Assembly (NCBI GenBank): GCA_032719365.1 | Contig: CM064866.1 | Coordinates: forward strand, 7,545,781 to 7,609,780 | Direction: 5' to 3' | Origin: Prinsepia uniflora | Taxonomy: Eukaryota; Streptophyta; Magnoliopsida; Rosales; Rosaceae | Length of the DNA: 64,000 nucleotides | Shown: positions 1 through 10,080 of the stretch, one piece after another | Layout of the letters: each line of letters opens with the position of its first letter | How positions within the stretch are numbered: position 1 is the first letter of the stretch | The notes under the pieces: model-generated | Database searches by the model: none | What the model was told of the DNA's origin: nothing | What the model saw: only the letters and a program-made list of their open reading frames with translations | Program-made: the position numbers and the translations under genes

Positions 1-563
1 TATCCTGCAAACGGATCTCTGCGACCCGCGACATGACCCGTTTAGTTCTCCATCAATTCGACATCTTTTTCAACAATTCAAACGTCCTTTTGCATCGAAA
101 TAGGCTTAATTAAGGATCTGTAAACTCAATTACTTAAGAACTTACCTCAAATTTGTCGATGAACACCCAAGTACTGTTCATCCTTTAATCTCGACCAATT
201 CCAATTGAATTCTTGCAATTGACGCATCGAAAAGTTTCCTTGGACCCTCATAAGCATATTTCCAAGGCCAATTTCAGCCTTCAACCCCTCTAATTTCACG
301 ACTTAACCTTGAATTTTTGAGAGGCTTGCGGGTTCTGTTCTTGACTAAACCACCATCGATTTCCTTCGTTTTTGATTGGATTCATTTCGGTTTAAGCTCA
401 GAAAGCTTAATCCAAGCTCAATTTCAGTGTTTGTGGTCCATAAATTCCAATTTGAAAATTGATCAATTTGAATTTCATGAATCTGGGTCTCGGGTTTAAA
501 GGTTTATCGTCCTCAATTCTCCTCTAAGTCTTACTCGATTTTCTCTGTGAAATAGTCCCACTG

Positions 564-884
564 TGTAAGACCTGTGTCCTAGAGGGAACGGTGAACAATT
601 CCACATTCATGCGAGGGGGAATGGTCTGAGAGAGGATGTGGTGTGCCATAAAGGTGTAGGCACACACCTATCTAGCACTAGGCCTTTTGGGAGCTCAAGT
701 GGCTTTGGGGGGGATTGGAACCCGAAAGTTAAGCGAGTTAAGGCTGGTGCAATTCCATGATGGGTGACCCCCTGGGAAGTTGCACCATGAGCTCCCGAAA
801 ACAAAACCGTGAGGGCGAGGCCTAAAGCGAACAATATGGTGCTAGATGAGTCGGGTCCGGACCGAGGAGGGTCGGGTCCTGACA
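564..884 (+). repeat. Cassandra 5' LTR
   Basis: 321 bp, TG...CA ends, nearly identical to 3,737-4,058. The 5S-like block is at about 724-793. Confidence 0.92.
724..793 (+). other. 5S-rRNA-like domain in the Cassandra 5' LTR
   Basis: The stretch carries AAAGTTAAGCG (compare GAAGTTAAGCG of plant 5S rRNA) and GATGGGTGACC followed by CCTGGGAAGT, the box A and box C part of the internal pol III promoter. The 5' half of 5S is only loosely recognisable (CTAGCACTAGGCC near 667). This is an LTR domain, not a 5S gene: it is embedded in the LTR and occurs again in the 3' LTR at about 3,898-3,967. Confidence 0.85.
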
Positions 885-887
885 ATT

Positions 888-900
888 TGGTATCAGAGCC
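888..900 (+). other. primer binding site (tRNA-iMet) of Cassandra
   Basis: TGGTATCAGAGCC is complementary to the 3' end of initiator methionine tRNA and lies 3 bases after the 5' LTR end, the expected place for first-strand priming. Confidence 0.9.
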
Positions 901-938
901 AGACCCCGACCGAGAAGTGTGCCAGCGAGGAAGCTGGG

Positions 939-3714
939 TGACAGGACCCATCCCAATCCGCCCGGGATTAGTGCGGGATGACCCTGCTCCCGTCTGACAC
1001 GAAGTGTCAGAGAAGGGATATTTCCGTCCTTTGCCCTCCCAGGCTATCAGAGTACGCCAGGATCCGGAGGAGGTATGTGATATCTCGGTCTCTGCTACAG
1101 TCCACATCGTATCCAATCTGAAGGGTATTAAAAACAGAAAGACTGTGAGTGGACAAAAATAAAGAGTTTATAAAAACATATTTCATAAAGACCTTTATAC
1201 CCTTCACTAAAAAACATGCATGCATAGTAAAACCATTTATCCAATCATACCATTTACAGAAAACCATAACATCATAAAATCATATGTGGGATCTCATCCC
1301 AAATCCATTTATCATCATAAAACATAATTTCCCAAACCAATTGAAATCATGTTTATCCATTATATTCATATCCAGAACCTATCACGGTGAAATAGAGCTA
1401 CACGTGTTCTAACCGGGGTCTCAAACCCAAGTCTCTCCAGGGTCCACCCAGGTCAATGTCCGTAGATCAATGACCCTCCCTGGAGGTAACGAACCATGCC
1501 CATCCTGAGAGTAAGGAACCCAACTGGGGGGCGACTCCACTCAGTCAGTGCTCCGTGACTACTCCAGGGTCCACCCAGGCCAACGACCCTCCCCGGAGGA
1601 GACAATCATATATAAAGGATGGAATATGAAAACCCTTTGAAATGCTTCATTAAATATTTCCAGGATTCATGCCCGGCCCCTCATAAGACGTCATGAACCA
1701 TAAAACCTTTCATGGGTTCATGCCGGTTCCCATAAACCGTCATGAACCATAAAAACCATTTCAAGGATTCATGCCGGTTCCCATAAACCTTCATGAACCA
1801 TAAAAACCATTTCAAGGGTTCATGCCGGTTCCCATAAACCGTCATGAACCATAAAAACCAATTGTAATACATAACTGGGCCCTAGGCCCGAATCCACATA
1901 CAAACTGGACCCCCGGTCCGAATTGTAAACCAATTGGGCCTCCGGCCCGATTCCGTAAATCAAATGGATCTCAAGTCCGAGAGTTACCTTTTCAAATCCA
2001 AAATCATTTCATGAAATCATAACTAAAACCATAATTACGGGAAATCAGTGTAAAATCGAAAAACCTCGATTTACGTGCAAGCACGTAAATCGCCTCGTAA
2101 AGCATGAAATCATATAAATCACAAGCATCCAAATCAACATAATAAAATCACATTTATAATCCATATAAAACATTTATGCATGTATCACAGTTTAGAAATC
2201 AAGGTCCACTCACAGACCGTTTGAAACCGCACCTCGATACGCGTGCCATAATCGTCTCCCGGGTCAATCGTCGTCCCCGGGACTCCCAAACCTATCCAAA
2301 TTCATTTAGAGGGTTACTAATAGCCTCATTAACCTCTCATTGAAGTCCCATAATTTTCCCGATTTTCTAACTATTTTTAAACTAGAACCTAAACCTTCGG
2401 ACGTCCCGAACTATATCGAAACGATGTCCGATTGACACGAAACCAGTCCCAAAATGTTAGTTACATCGAATAGATGATTTCGTATGTTAGAACCTTCCCC
2501 AAATTCCTCAACACGCACCCACACGCGCCTCGAGATGGCCCTGCGTCTGGGCCTCACGCGCCACTGCACAGGGTCATCCCTGTCCTCCAGCCGACCGGTC
2601 CGACCGGGCAGGTCCGGTTTTCTCTGCAATTCCGGTCTAACTGGACCAGCGTGACCAGTCCAGGCCCCTACACTCTTCATTTTTCGTCCGTTTTGTCCCA
2701 TTTTAATCCTTAAATTCCTCTTTTAATCTTTCCTATCAATCCTAATTAACCAAACCACCTAAAACCGATTAAAACCCGTGAACCCAAAAATCCCCTCACG
2801 GTTCAATTTTTCAAAATCCTCCCCAGGGGTCCCTCAACGTTCAACCCTTCCCAAAACCTTCCTAATGGCTTCTTAACATCCTAACTAATTCATTAAAACA
2901 ATCAAAAATGACCCATAACATTCAAAATGGAAAATGGATCGAAAATGGCTTAACCGATACCTTTCGGGCTTCACAGCTCCACCGTCCACGGCGGCATGCC
3001 CTTGGCGGGCCACCACCTTCCTCAGTCCTCTTTTCACTCTCTGGTCTCTCAGGAATGAGCCTCAGGCTCAAGGGTTTGGGTTTTGGGTGAGAAATGGGAT
3101 CGGGTTTGTGTTTGAGAACAAAGAAAATGGAATGGTTTGCACGGTGCATGAATCAATTTGGGTGTCCATTGGTTGGGTGACACTTGTCACTCATCCATTG
3201 GACATCAGGACAAATATCTGGGCCCACTAGAGTCCAAAAGTGAACTCGTCTCGTAATTCGTGCAATAGTGCACTTAAACTTCCGTGAACCGTAACTTCGC
3301 CGTCGAACGTCCGAATTCGACGTGCCGCCTGTCTACGGATTCGTATCGTCCTTATCTACGTAATGGTCCTTGGCCATCGTCCATTGGACATCCCGGTCAA
3401 AAAGTCAACATTTTGACCCTTTTAACCAAAATTACTAAAATGCCTCTAAACTTCCGAACGTCATAACTTCCTCTTCGAACGTCGGAATTGAACGTGCCAC
3501 CTGTCTATGAACTCGTGACGTCACGTACTACGTCACGGTCATCGGTCAAAGTCCATTTGACCGCCCGAATGAAAAGTCAATGTCTTACCCACACCGAGGG
3601 GCAAAACGGTCATTTCGCATCTTTCGTCCGATTTCGCCCAACTAATCACGGATTAGCCTCACTAATCGTGATTAGTCACTAATCTAATCCTGGAATTTGG
3701 GACGGGTCGTTACA
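939..3714 (-). mobile_element. solo LTR of the large family, inside Cassandra
   Basis: On the minus strand it runs from TGTAACGACCC (3,714) to GGGATGGGTCCTGTCA (939) and is flanked by the TSD CTGGG (934-938 and 3,715-3,719). Length 2,776 bp. It carries the family marks: inverted repeat arms at 2,204-2,215 and 1,143-1,154, an ACGT palindrome near 2,067-2,091, CATGACGG hairpin units at about 1,695-1,850, and the 3'-end hairpin at about 988-1,017. No internal region remains, as expected after recombination between two LTRs. Confidence 0.92.
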
Positions 3715-3736
3715 CTGGGCCCTAAGGGGGGTGGAT

Positions 3737-4058
3737 TGTAAGACCCGTGTCCTAGAGGGAACGGTGAACAATCCCACATTCCTGCGAGGGGGAATGGTCT
3801 GAGAAAGGATGGTGGTGTGCCATAAAGGTGTAGGCACACACCTATCTAGCACTAGGCCTTTTGGGAGCTCAAGTGGCTTTGGGGGGGATTGGAACCCCAA
3901 AGTTAAGCGAGTTGAGGCTGGTGCAATTCCATGATGGGTGACCCCCTGGGAAGTTGCACCATGAGCTCCCGAAAACAAAACCGTGAGGGCGAAGCCCAAA
4001 GTGGACAATATGGTGCTAGATGAGTCGGGTCCTGACCGAGGAGGGTCGGGTCCTGACA
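3737..4058 (+). repeat. Cassandra 3' LTR
   Basis: 322 bp, TG...CA, with a second copy of the 5S-like block at about 3,898-3,967; followed by the TSD CACTG. Confidence 0.92.
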
Positions 4059-5149
4059 CACTGTCTCAGGTTTCCCACTTAGCCTCATTCATCAATCAAT
4101 TTGATGAAATTTGTAAGAAGGGGTGGGCGGTTTTGTGATATCCATTGTCCATACACGACATCCACACACACATCCACACACAGGCCACCAATCTCAATTA
4201 GCAAGTGAAAAATGTCACTTAAATACTTACCTGACTCACCCCTACGGCTGAATCAGCTAATTAACCGCCTAATTTACTCTGCTGCCCTAAATTACCATTT
4301 CTCTCTTCCTTGGCTAATTACCAAAATACCCTTCACAATTCTAGACCCGTAACTTTCCTCGTCAGAACTCCGATTGACGCATGCCACCTGTCTGCGGATT
4401 CAGCGTCCTGAGATCTATCCAACGGTCCTTCTGGAAACTACAAACAAGGTCCCCGCTCAAAAAGTCAACTTTTGCCCCCATAACCAAAGGCAAAATTGTC
4501 ATTTCCTTCCTATCTTTCCGATTTTTCCTTTTTCGAATTTTCGAGTCGTCACACCCAGGGTCACTTCCCACACCACCTACTGACCCTGGAAGCGAGGTAA
4601 ACCCAGTTTGATAACCACCTCGACCTCCGTGCAACCAATGGCAATAACCTAATTTGATATCACAACTCGCCTAGAGTGTGCCTCAGAAGATACCCAGTAA
4701 ATTCCGAACCTGGCAGTAGTTTATACTTATTCCGTAGTATCGTGAGTCAATTACACCAACTAGTGTCCAAACACCCTAATCAAGGAACCACTAAGTTCAT
4801 AGGACCCTAGAAATACACAGTTACTTAGACTCCCTCGACCCTCGGCCCAAAACCCACCTCGAACACGGTAACAGATCTGGAATTTGGCCCAGAATAGCTC
4901 CAAACAACCTCGAAAGTCCCCGAAACCACCAAAAATGGATCCATATGGTCGAAAACCTAGCAGTACGTGCCATCGTGGGTCGTGGAACAACCATACGCAC
5001 CGCCATGCACTGGTGGAAAGCTGACAGCCTTCCCATGCGCCCCCACGCGCTACTACAATGTCTACACGCGTAAATTTGTCATTTTCTACGTAAATTGCTG
5101 AAAATAACCTTAATTTCCAGTTTGGATCGTTACAATAGATCATCCACAC

Positions 5150-5788
5150 AAACCATTCGCCAATTTAGAAATCTCAGGACAAAATAACGCTGCGACAAGA
5201 TTCGACAGTTACAAAACGTTTTTTCATGATCAAAAAACGTTAACTCCGTAAAATTCAGAGATTTTTTATGGGCAAAGTCCCAGCACATAAAACCACTAAC
5301 TGATTGGTCCCAATCTTCAAAATTTGACCGTCCAAATCTCAGTTGAAACAAAACTTCAAAAAACCTATTAAAATATACTTAAATTGTTCAAATTACTTGA
5401 TGAATAAGATGATTTTTACGATTTTTAATAATTTTAGAAATCAATCGACTGATCTAGCCATCCACATTTATTATACATACTTACAAATCACCTACACCAA
5501 AAATTAGCCAATTTCGAAATTTCAGGAATAAGTTACAATGTGACAAGGTTACAAAAAGTTTTTTGAAGTTCGAAAAATTTTAACTCGTCAAAATCTGGAG
5601 ATTTCTAGGGGCAAGGTCTAAGCACCTAAAACCACAAATTGAACGATACCGATCTTAAAAATTCAATTGTCTGAGTATCGGTTGAATCAAACTTCGAAAA
5701 AGTATTAAAATATACTTAAAAGTGTATCAATTATTTTATGAATAAGATGATTTTAATGTTTTAAATAATTTTTGAAATCAATCGTTCG
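5150..5788. repeat. diverged two-copy tandem repeat, about 340-bp unit
   Basis: Copy 1 (5,150-5,450) and copy 2 (5,498-5,788) share the order of words: CCAATTT.GAAAT.TCAGG, a GTTACAA..GTTTTTT block, TTAACTC, GGGCAA, ATTAAAATATACTTAAA, GAATAAGATGATTTT, and GAAATCAATCG. Many substitutions separate them, so the duplication is old. Confidence 0.75.
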
Positions 5789-6049
5789 AAATTTTTAAGA
5801 AAATTATTAGTGTTAGGCCAAAATGAGTTTGATGATGCTTTCCAATTTTTTTTATAAAGAAAATGCTAATTTCAATCTTTGGGAGCGAGGGGAATGTCCC
5901 GATTAGCATAGAAATTTATGGTATATTTTTATCATCTAGAAGAAAAAATATGAATTATAATAAACACACATTGATTTAGGCTCAAAACCTTTTTTAAGCC
6001 CAAACTCATTAAAGTCCAAAACCATTTCAGCCCAAACCAATTTTAACCC

Positions 6050-6052
<3 letters not shown>

Positions 6053-6095
<43 letters not shown>
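6053..6095. repeat. (TC)n microsatellite
   Basis: Uninterrupted TC run of about 21 units. Confidence 0.97.
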
Positions 6096-6099
<4 letters not shown>

Positions 6100-7181
6100 C
6101 TCGTCCCTCTTGGACTAAAACAGAGACATTGAAACCCACCATCATCCCCTCCCTTCATATCCGGCAGAACCATCACCACCTTCAGCGTAGTGACTACACG
6201 GATCCAACTCAATAATTTTCCACTGGCGTGATAATTTATGAGAAATTCAACGCCATCACCAAGCTTCTTCACGAATTTCTTACTTTTTAAGGTAAAATTG
6301 AAGTTTGAAAGTTGTACCATTGGATTCCTTAGGTTGATTAGTTAGATTTCGACTAATTGCAGGCTCGATTTGGTAGAGGTTTGACATGGAACATGGGCCA
6401 CAAGAAGACGACCAAGAAGTATTCAAGGCAGAGCCACCACCCACAAAATCGACAACCCAGACCTCGCCGCCCCTACTCCCCTTCTTCGCTTCATTGTAAT
6501 GAACCCAACCTAGTCAACAACTATCGCCGAACTCGACAAACTCAACAAATTCAATGGCGACTCAGTCAATTTCTGGTTTGGATAATTAATTTCCAATTTC
6601 TATTTTTTCAATTTAATAATAAGATTTCAAATATAATTTTCAATGGATGAAATTGCAGTAAAGATCATAAACTAGGATATGGTGAAATTTGAATTGAAAT
6701 TGGAGTTCGATATTTCAGTGAATACAATGAATGATGCACAACGGATAAAGCGAGAGAGGATAATGGTGAGAACCGGTTCCACCTTTTATCCAATTATACA
6801 TTTTTCCCCATCCGGCCGTGGAATGTTAGTTTAGTAGATGTAAAGATTCCAAACCGCGCCGCACTTTAGTCCTACGGCGTGTTGAAGAAATTTCGAATAA
6901 TAAGATGCCCGTGATAAACAAAAATAAGCCAAAAATTCTGCTTCATACTTAAATCTCTTCACTTTTCCTAAATAGAAGTACAATTATAATTCATACATCA
7001 ACACTACGTCTCCCAAGAAGAATATTACATCACATGAACTGGAAGCGAGCTAAATGAGCTTACTTCATATGAACTACTGATGAAAGCACAAAATAAGTTC
7101 CAAGATGAGATCACATTCGCCTAAGATCCCAATTGCAGAGACAGTTCGAATTTGAGCTCCCTTTCCAACAAAAAAATGTTG

Positions 7182-8960
7182 TTATATGACATACCGGTAG
7201 GTGATGTACCGTCCTGCAGTCTCACTTGGTCGGACTATCTTCACAACTTGTCCACGCTTAAGCCCATAGTATTTTGCAATTGGATCAGTCACCTGAATCC
7301 GAGGGAGCTGAGCTCGGCCCATCCAAAAAATATACATAAGTACACGCATACAAAGGAAACATTTTAAAACGTAAATTGCATAAATTTGCCAAGGAATTGC
7401 AGGGTTTAGAGCACAAACATGAAATATCCCCAAAGACGAAAAATACCAATTGAAAAAGTGACAACAGAAACCACCCAACCCAACCCAAATGCTCACTTGT
7501 CCTAGTAATCTTCACTTCAATTGGAATTCAAGGAATCACAAGTAATTTTATATTCCTTTGTAACTTTACATAAAAATCAAACAGAACATAAACAATATTT
7601 TAAAGGAGGAATTGGAAAAGAAAGCAACATAATATACATATACTTGAAGCTGGACACATGCTGCTGTTTTTATGTATAGGGGATGAGTTTGAAGTTGCAT
7701 AATCACATCCTATTGACTCCTGAGTTTATATGCAGCACATGTTCGTTTCCGTGCATCTAATCTAAATATGATGTCTTGGCATGTCATGCGTACCATCTTA
7801 ATTTCTTATATGCAAGACTAATAACACTGTTCGGCACTGACCTGTGTTTCTTTCACAGTATACCTCTCCAGCAAAGTCTTTTTTTCCTCAGTTGAAAGCA
7901 CCAGATGCTCAGGAACCAGAACATGCTCTTTAATATTCACCAACAGCTCTGCCTCCTGATCCAATAGAATTAACAACAGAGGACATTAATATCCACTATG
8001 TTTGTGAGCAATGCATTACTCTGATGTTGCAATTATATAACCACACAATAAGGCAAGGACATTATTTTATAAGTGGGATAAGAACCAACATCATCTTCAA
8101 GGCAAGCTAAAGTTAAATTTGTCCACCAGAAATACGTAAATAAACATTGGATTGTAATTTTTGAAGACAGACCTAGTTCCCTCCAGCCCCAGGCTAACAT
8201 TTCCAAATGACCCTATGCATCCAATCTAGGATCATAACCATTCAACAGATTAATCATACTACTAGGAACATTTCTTTAAACAAGTTAACACAAAGATCTA
8301 AGAATTTAAAGAAATAATCAGACTATTGCAACAGTGGTCTGTATGTGAATAGCCTCCATTTTTCTGATACTAAGACTTGCCCATGTAAAAAACTATAATG
8401 TTTCTGCTACCTTACATTTTCCATGGGTAAGGATTAATAGATTCATTATAACAACAATATAGGCAATGAATCTCACCAGAAAAACCTCGAGATGGAACTT
8501 TGAGGACATCTCACCAATACAGGTCTTTGCAAAAGGAGTCAGACTCTGTTGAGTAACCAAGATTGCTCTGCAGACATTTTCTGATTTCATGCGGTTTGTG
8601 TAAGTCTTCATTGTCTTTACCCCAACCTTTGGTTCTTCAGGAAAGAAGACAAAAATCTGAAACACAAGAACCAACAATTAAAAACATTGATTGTATAGCA
8701 TCTTAAAACACACAGTAGCTAAAAATTCAGCTGAAACAAAAGCATTGGTAAAGACTTACCTGATCGGAATTGTCACTTCGCTTAGTTTTATTGATGATTA
8801 GGTCTTCCCTTTTCATGTTCTCTCCATATTTGTTCTTGAACTGTTCTCTTGTCATGTTGATTTCAAAATCTCCAACTAAGTAATTCCGATCTTTCAGCAT
8901 TTGCATCACCGTCTTTCGAGCTCTGTAGAGCTTTGTGATTTCTTCTTCCGGTAAAACCAT
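7182..8960 (-). CDS. NRPB5: RNA polymerase subunit RPB5 (RPABC1), copy 1
   Basis: Four exons: 8,760-8,960, 8,477-8,656, 7,842-7,955, 7,182-7,307, all with GT-AG introns and all ending on codon boundaries, giving 206 aa, the usual size for plant RPB5. The product is the shared subunit of RNA polymerases I, II and III that sits in the lower jaw near downstream DNA. The N-terminal jaw domain (residues 1-127: MVLPEEEITKLYRARKT..., NMKREDL, FFPEEPKVGVKT, YTNRMKSENVCRAILV) is followed by the C-terminal assembly domain (128-206: NIKEHVLVPEH, LLERYTVKETQLPRIQVTDP, RGQVVKIVRPSETAGRYITYRYVI), which is nearly unchanged across eukaryotes. The sequence resembles the canonical NRPB5 rather than the pol V-specific NRPE5, which has an N-terminal extension. 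One oddity: residue 127 is Leu (FHLEVFL) where Gln is usual. A second copy lies at 45,689-46,923. Confidence 0.95.
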
Positions 8961-10080
8961 CTTGTCACTGATGGTTACAAAACTCAGCCTGTTAGTTAGG
9001 TTTCTTCATATATAGGAAATTGAAATTCGCAAATATGACTACAAAATCTACATTTACACATGTATCTGACAAATGCTTTCCCATCCAATTGAAAATATTG
9101 AAATTGAATCATAGAAAAAATGGGGTTTGTCGAGATGAAATAAGATAAAAACCCTGAAAACCGAAGACTTGACCCCAACTAAAGAAATTCTACACACACT
9201 ATCCATACAAGTCCGCCCCTTTTACTCCACATGGCAGTAAACAAGATTATTTACATCAATTACTTCCCAGCCATACTCATAATCAATTAAGGTACCGGGC
9301 ACGGGTGGTCAATTAAAGCCTTCTGCCCCAACCCCAACCCCTGCAATAGTGAAATTCTCCATTAAATCTTCCATCTTGACCCCTAAATTAAAGGCTAACA
9401 TGTGATGTTGCCCTGTAACTCTAAGAGCAGCGCTTCTCTAACTTACCTTTGAAATGGAATGATATGCTAGAACCTAGAGGAGCCGAATAGGTTTCTTTGC
9501 AAGGTTTTTATTACCCAAATATACTCGCAGCAAAAACACCAAGAATCGAAACCTAAACCTCAATCAGCAACCAATACTAACCAAGTAGAACAACATATAG
9601 TTCAATTATAAACAGGGGCGGATCTATTAAGGGGAAAGGGTGGTCAATTGACCACCCCAACCCCTCAAATTCTCCATTAAAGCTTCCATCTTCAAGCCTA
9701 AAAACTCTAACATCTTGCCCTCGAAGTGCTTCTCTAATAAGTAATTACCTCACCTTTGTGTCCCCTCTAATTCCCCTTTTCTTTTGGGTTGGAGACTTCT
9801 GCTCGCCCACTGCCTCTGCGCTCAAACTTTGAGGCCATTACAACGATGAGCTAAGGAAATTAACTGTCAAAGAAATTAAAAAAATCGGGGTAAGACGAAA
9901 ACCTGACAGCTGAGAAGAGAAAGAGATCAAATGAACCGGAGAAACCGACGGCCTTCGCGGCTGCAGTTGAATCCGATGCCGGCAAAATCGGGAGAACGAC
10001 AATAAGAGAGGGAGAGAGGGAAAGATGATGTCGCGAGGAGTGGAAGGACTACGCTAGGTTTTGGCGTTCTCAAACCTCAA
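8961..10080 (-). other. probable 5' leader and 5'-UTR intron of RPB5 copy 1
   Basis: On the minus strand, GC-richer sequence at about 10,070-9,900 (CCTTCCACTCCTCGCGACATC..., CT-rich) looks like a plant 5' UTR. A possible acceptor AACTAACAG lies about 30 bases before the ATG. Between them is AT-rich DNA with a duplicated non-coding segment (9,297-9,460 and 9,612-9,760). Inference only; transcript data would be needed to place the start. Confidence 0.4.
9297..9760. repeat. diverged direct repeat, two copies of about 150 bp
   Basis: 9,297-9,460 and 9,612-9,760 share GGTGGTCAATT, CCCCAACCCC, ATTCTCCATTAAA.CTTCCATCTT, GCTTCTCTAA and TTACCT..CTTTG in the same order. The second copy begins in an 'ACAGGGGCGGATCTA' context. 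Family not recognised; possibly two fragments of one dispersed repeat. Confidence 0.6.

Larger units (their letters stand above)
564..4058 (+). mobile_element. Cassandra TRIM retrotransposon, split by a solo LTR
   Basis: Two direct LTRs (564-884 and 3,737-4,058) start TGTAAGACC and end GGTCCTGACA, and are flanked by the perfect 5-bp TSD CACTG (559-563 and 4,059-4,063). Three bases after the 5' LTR is a tRNA-iMet primer binding site, TGGTATCAGAGCC (888-900). A purine tract (CCTAAGGGGGGTGG, 3,721-3,734) precedes the 3' LTR. Without the solo LTR at 939-3,714 the internal region is only about 71 bp and the whole element about 714 bp, a TRIM. Both LTRs hold a 5S-rRNA-like block, the known hallmark of Cassandra. 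I count about 11 substitutions and one indel between the LTRs. It carries no protein gene and would need enzymes from other elements. Confidence 0.93.
1..4553 (-). mobile_element. second LTR nested in the first, minus-oriented, left end missing
   Basis: Its start on the minus strand is at 4,553 (TGTGACGACTCG), followed by the LTR-family wording seen elsewhere: a GACAGGTGGCATGCG-like block near 4,390 and 'aaaagtcaac' near 4,460. It continues past the Cassandra insertion (564-4,058) to the left edge. The candidate TSD CCCAG (4,554-4,558) cannot be checked because the partner is outside the window. Confidence 0.5.
1..5135 (-). mobile_element. LTR sequence, minus-oriented, cut by the window edge
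   Basis: Read on the minus strand, the block begins at 5,135 with TGTAACGATCC, the same kind of start (TGTAACGACCC) as the LTRs further right. To the right of this edge the sequence changes to AT-rich host-like DNA. Its other end lies beyond position 1, so neither length nor TSD can be given. It is interrupted at 4,553 by a second LTR. No coding sequence is visible; the minus ORFs around 4,760-5,149 have no recognisable domain. Assignment rests on the terminal motif and the family resemblance. Confidence 0.5.
5136..7181. other. AT-rich intergenic stretch left of RPB5 copy 1
   Basis: Holds a diverged tandem duplication (5,150-5,788) and a TC microsatellite (6,053-6,095). A short frame at 6,387-6,500 (37 codons, starts MEHGPQEDDQ) is too short and unsupported to call a gene. 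The last roughly 200 bases probably include the 3' UTR of the RPB5 gene. Confidence 0.6.

Noticed and set aside
724..793. 5S rRNA gene
   Set aside because: Only part of 5S is recognisable, and the block lies inside a Cassandra LTR with TSDs, present once in each LTR.
6357..6650. Plus ORF of 97 aa and the nearby short frame MEHGPQEDDQ...
   Set aside because: The two frames overlap, neither shows a domain, and no gene model with splice sites could be built around them.
7152..7496. Plus ORF at 7,152-7,367 and the extended minus frame at 7,182-7,496
   Set aside because: The first is antisense to the last RPB5 exon. The second is intron read-through upstream of the true acceptor at 7,308.
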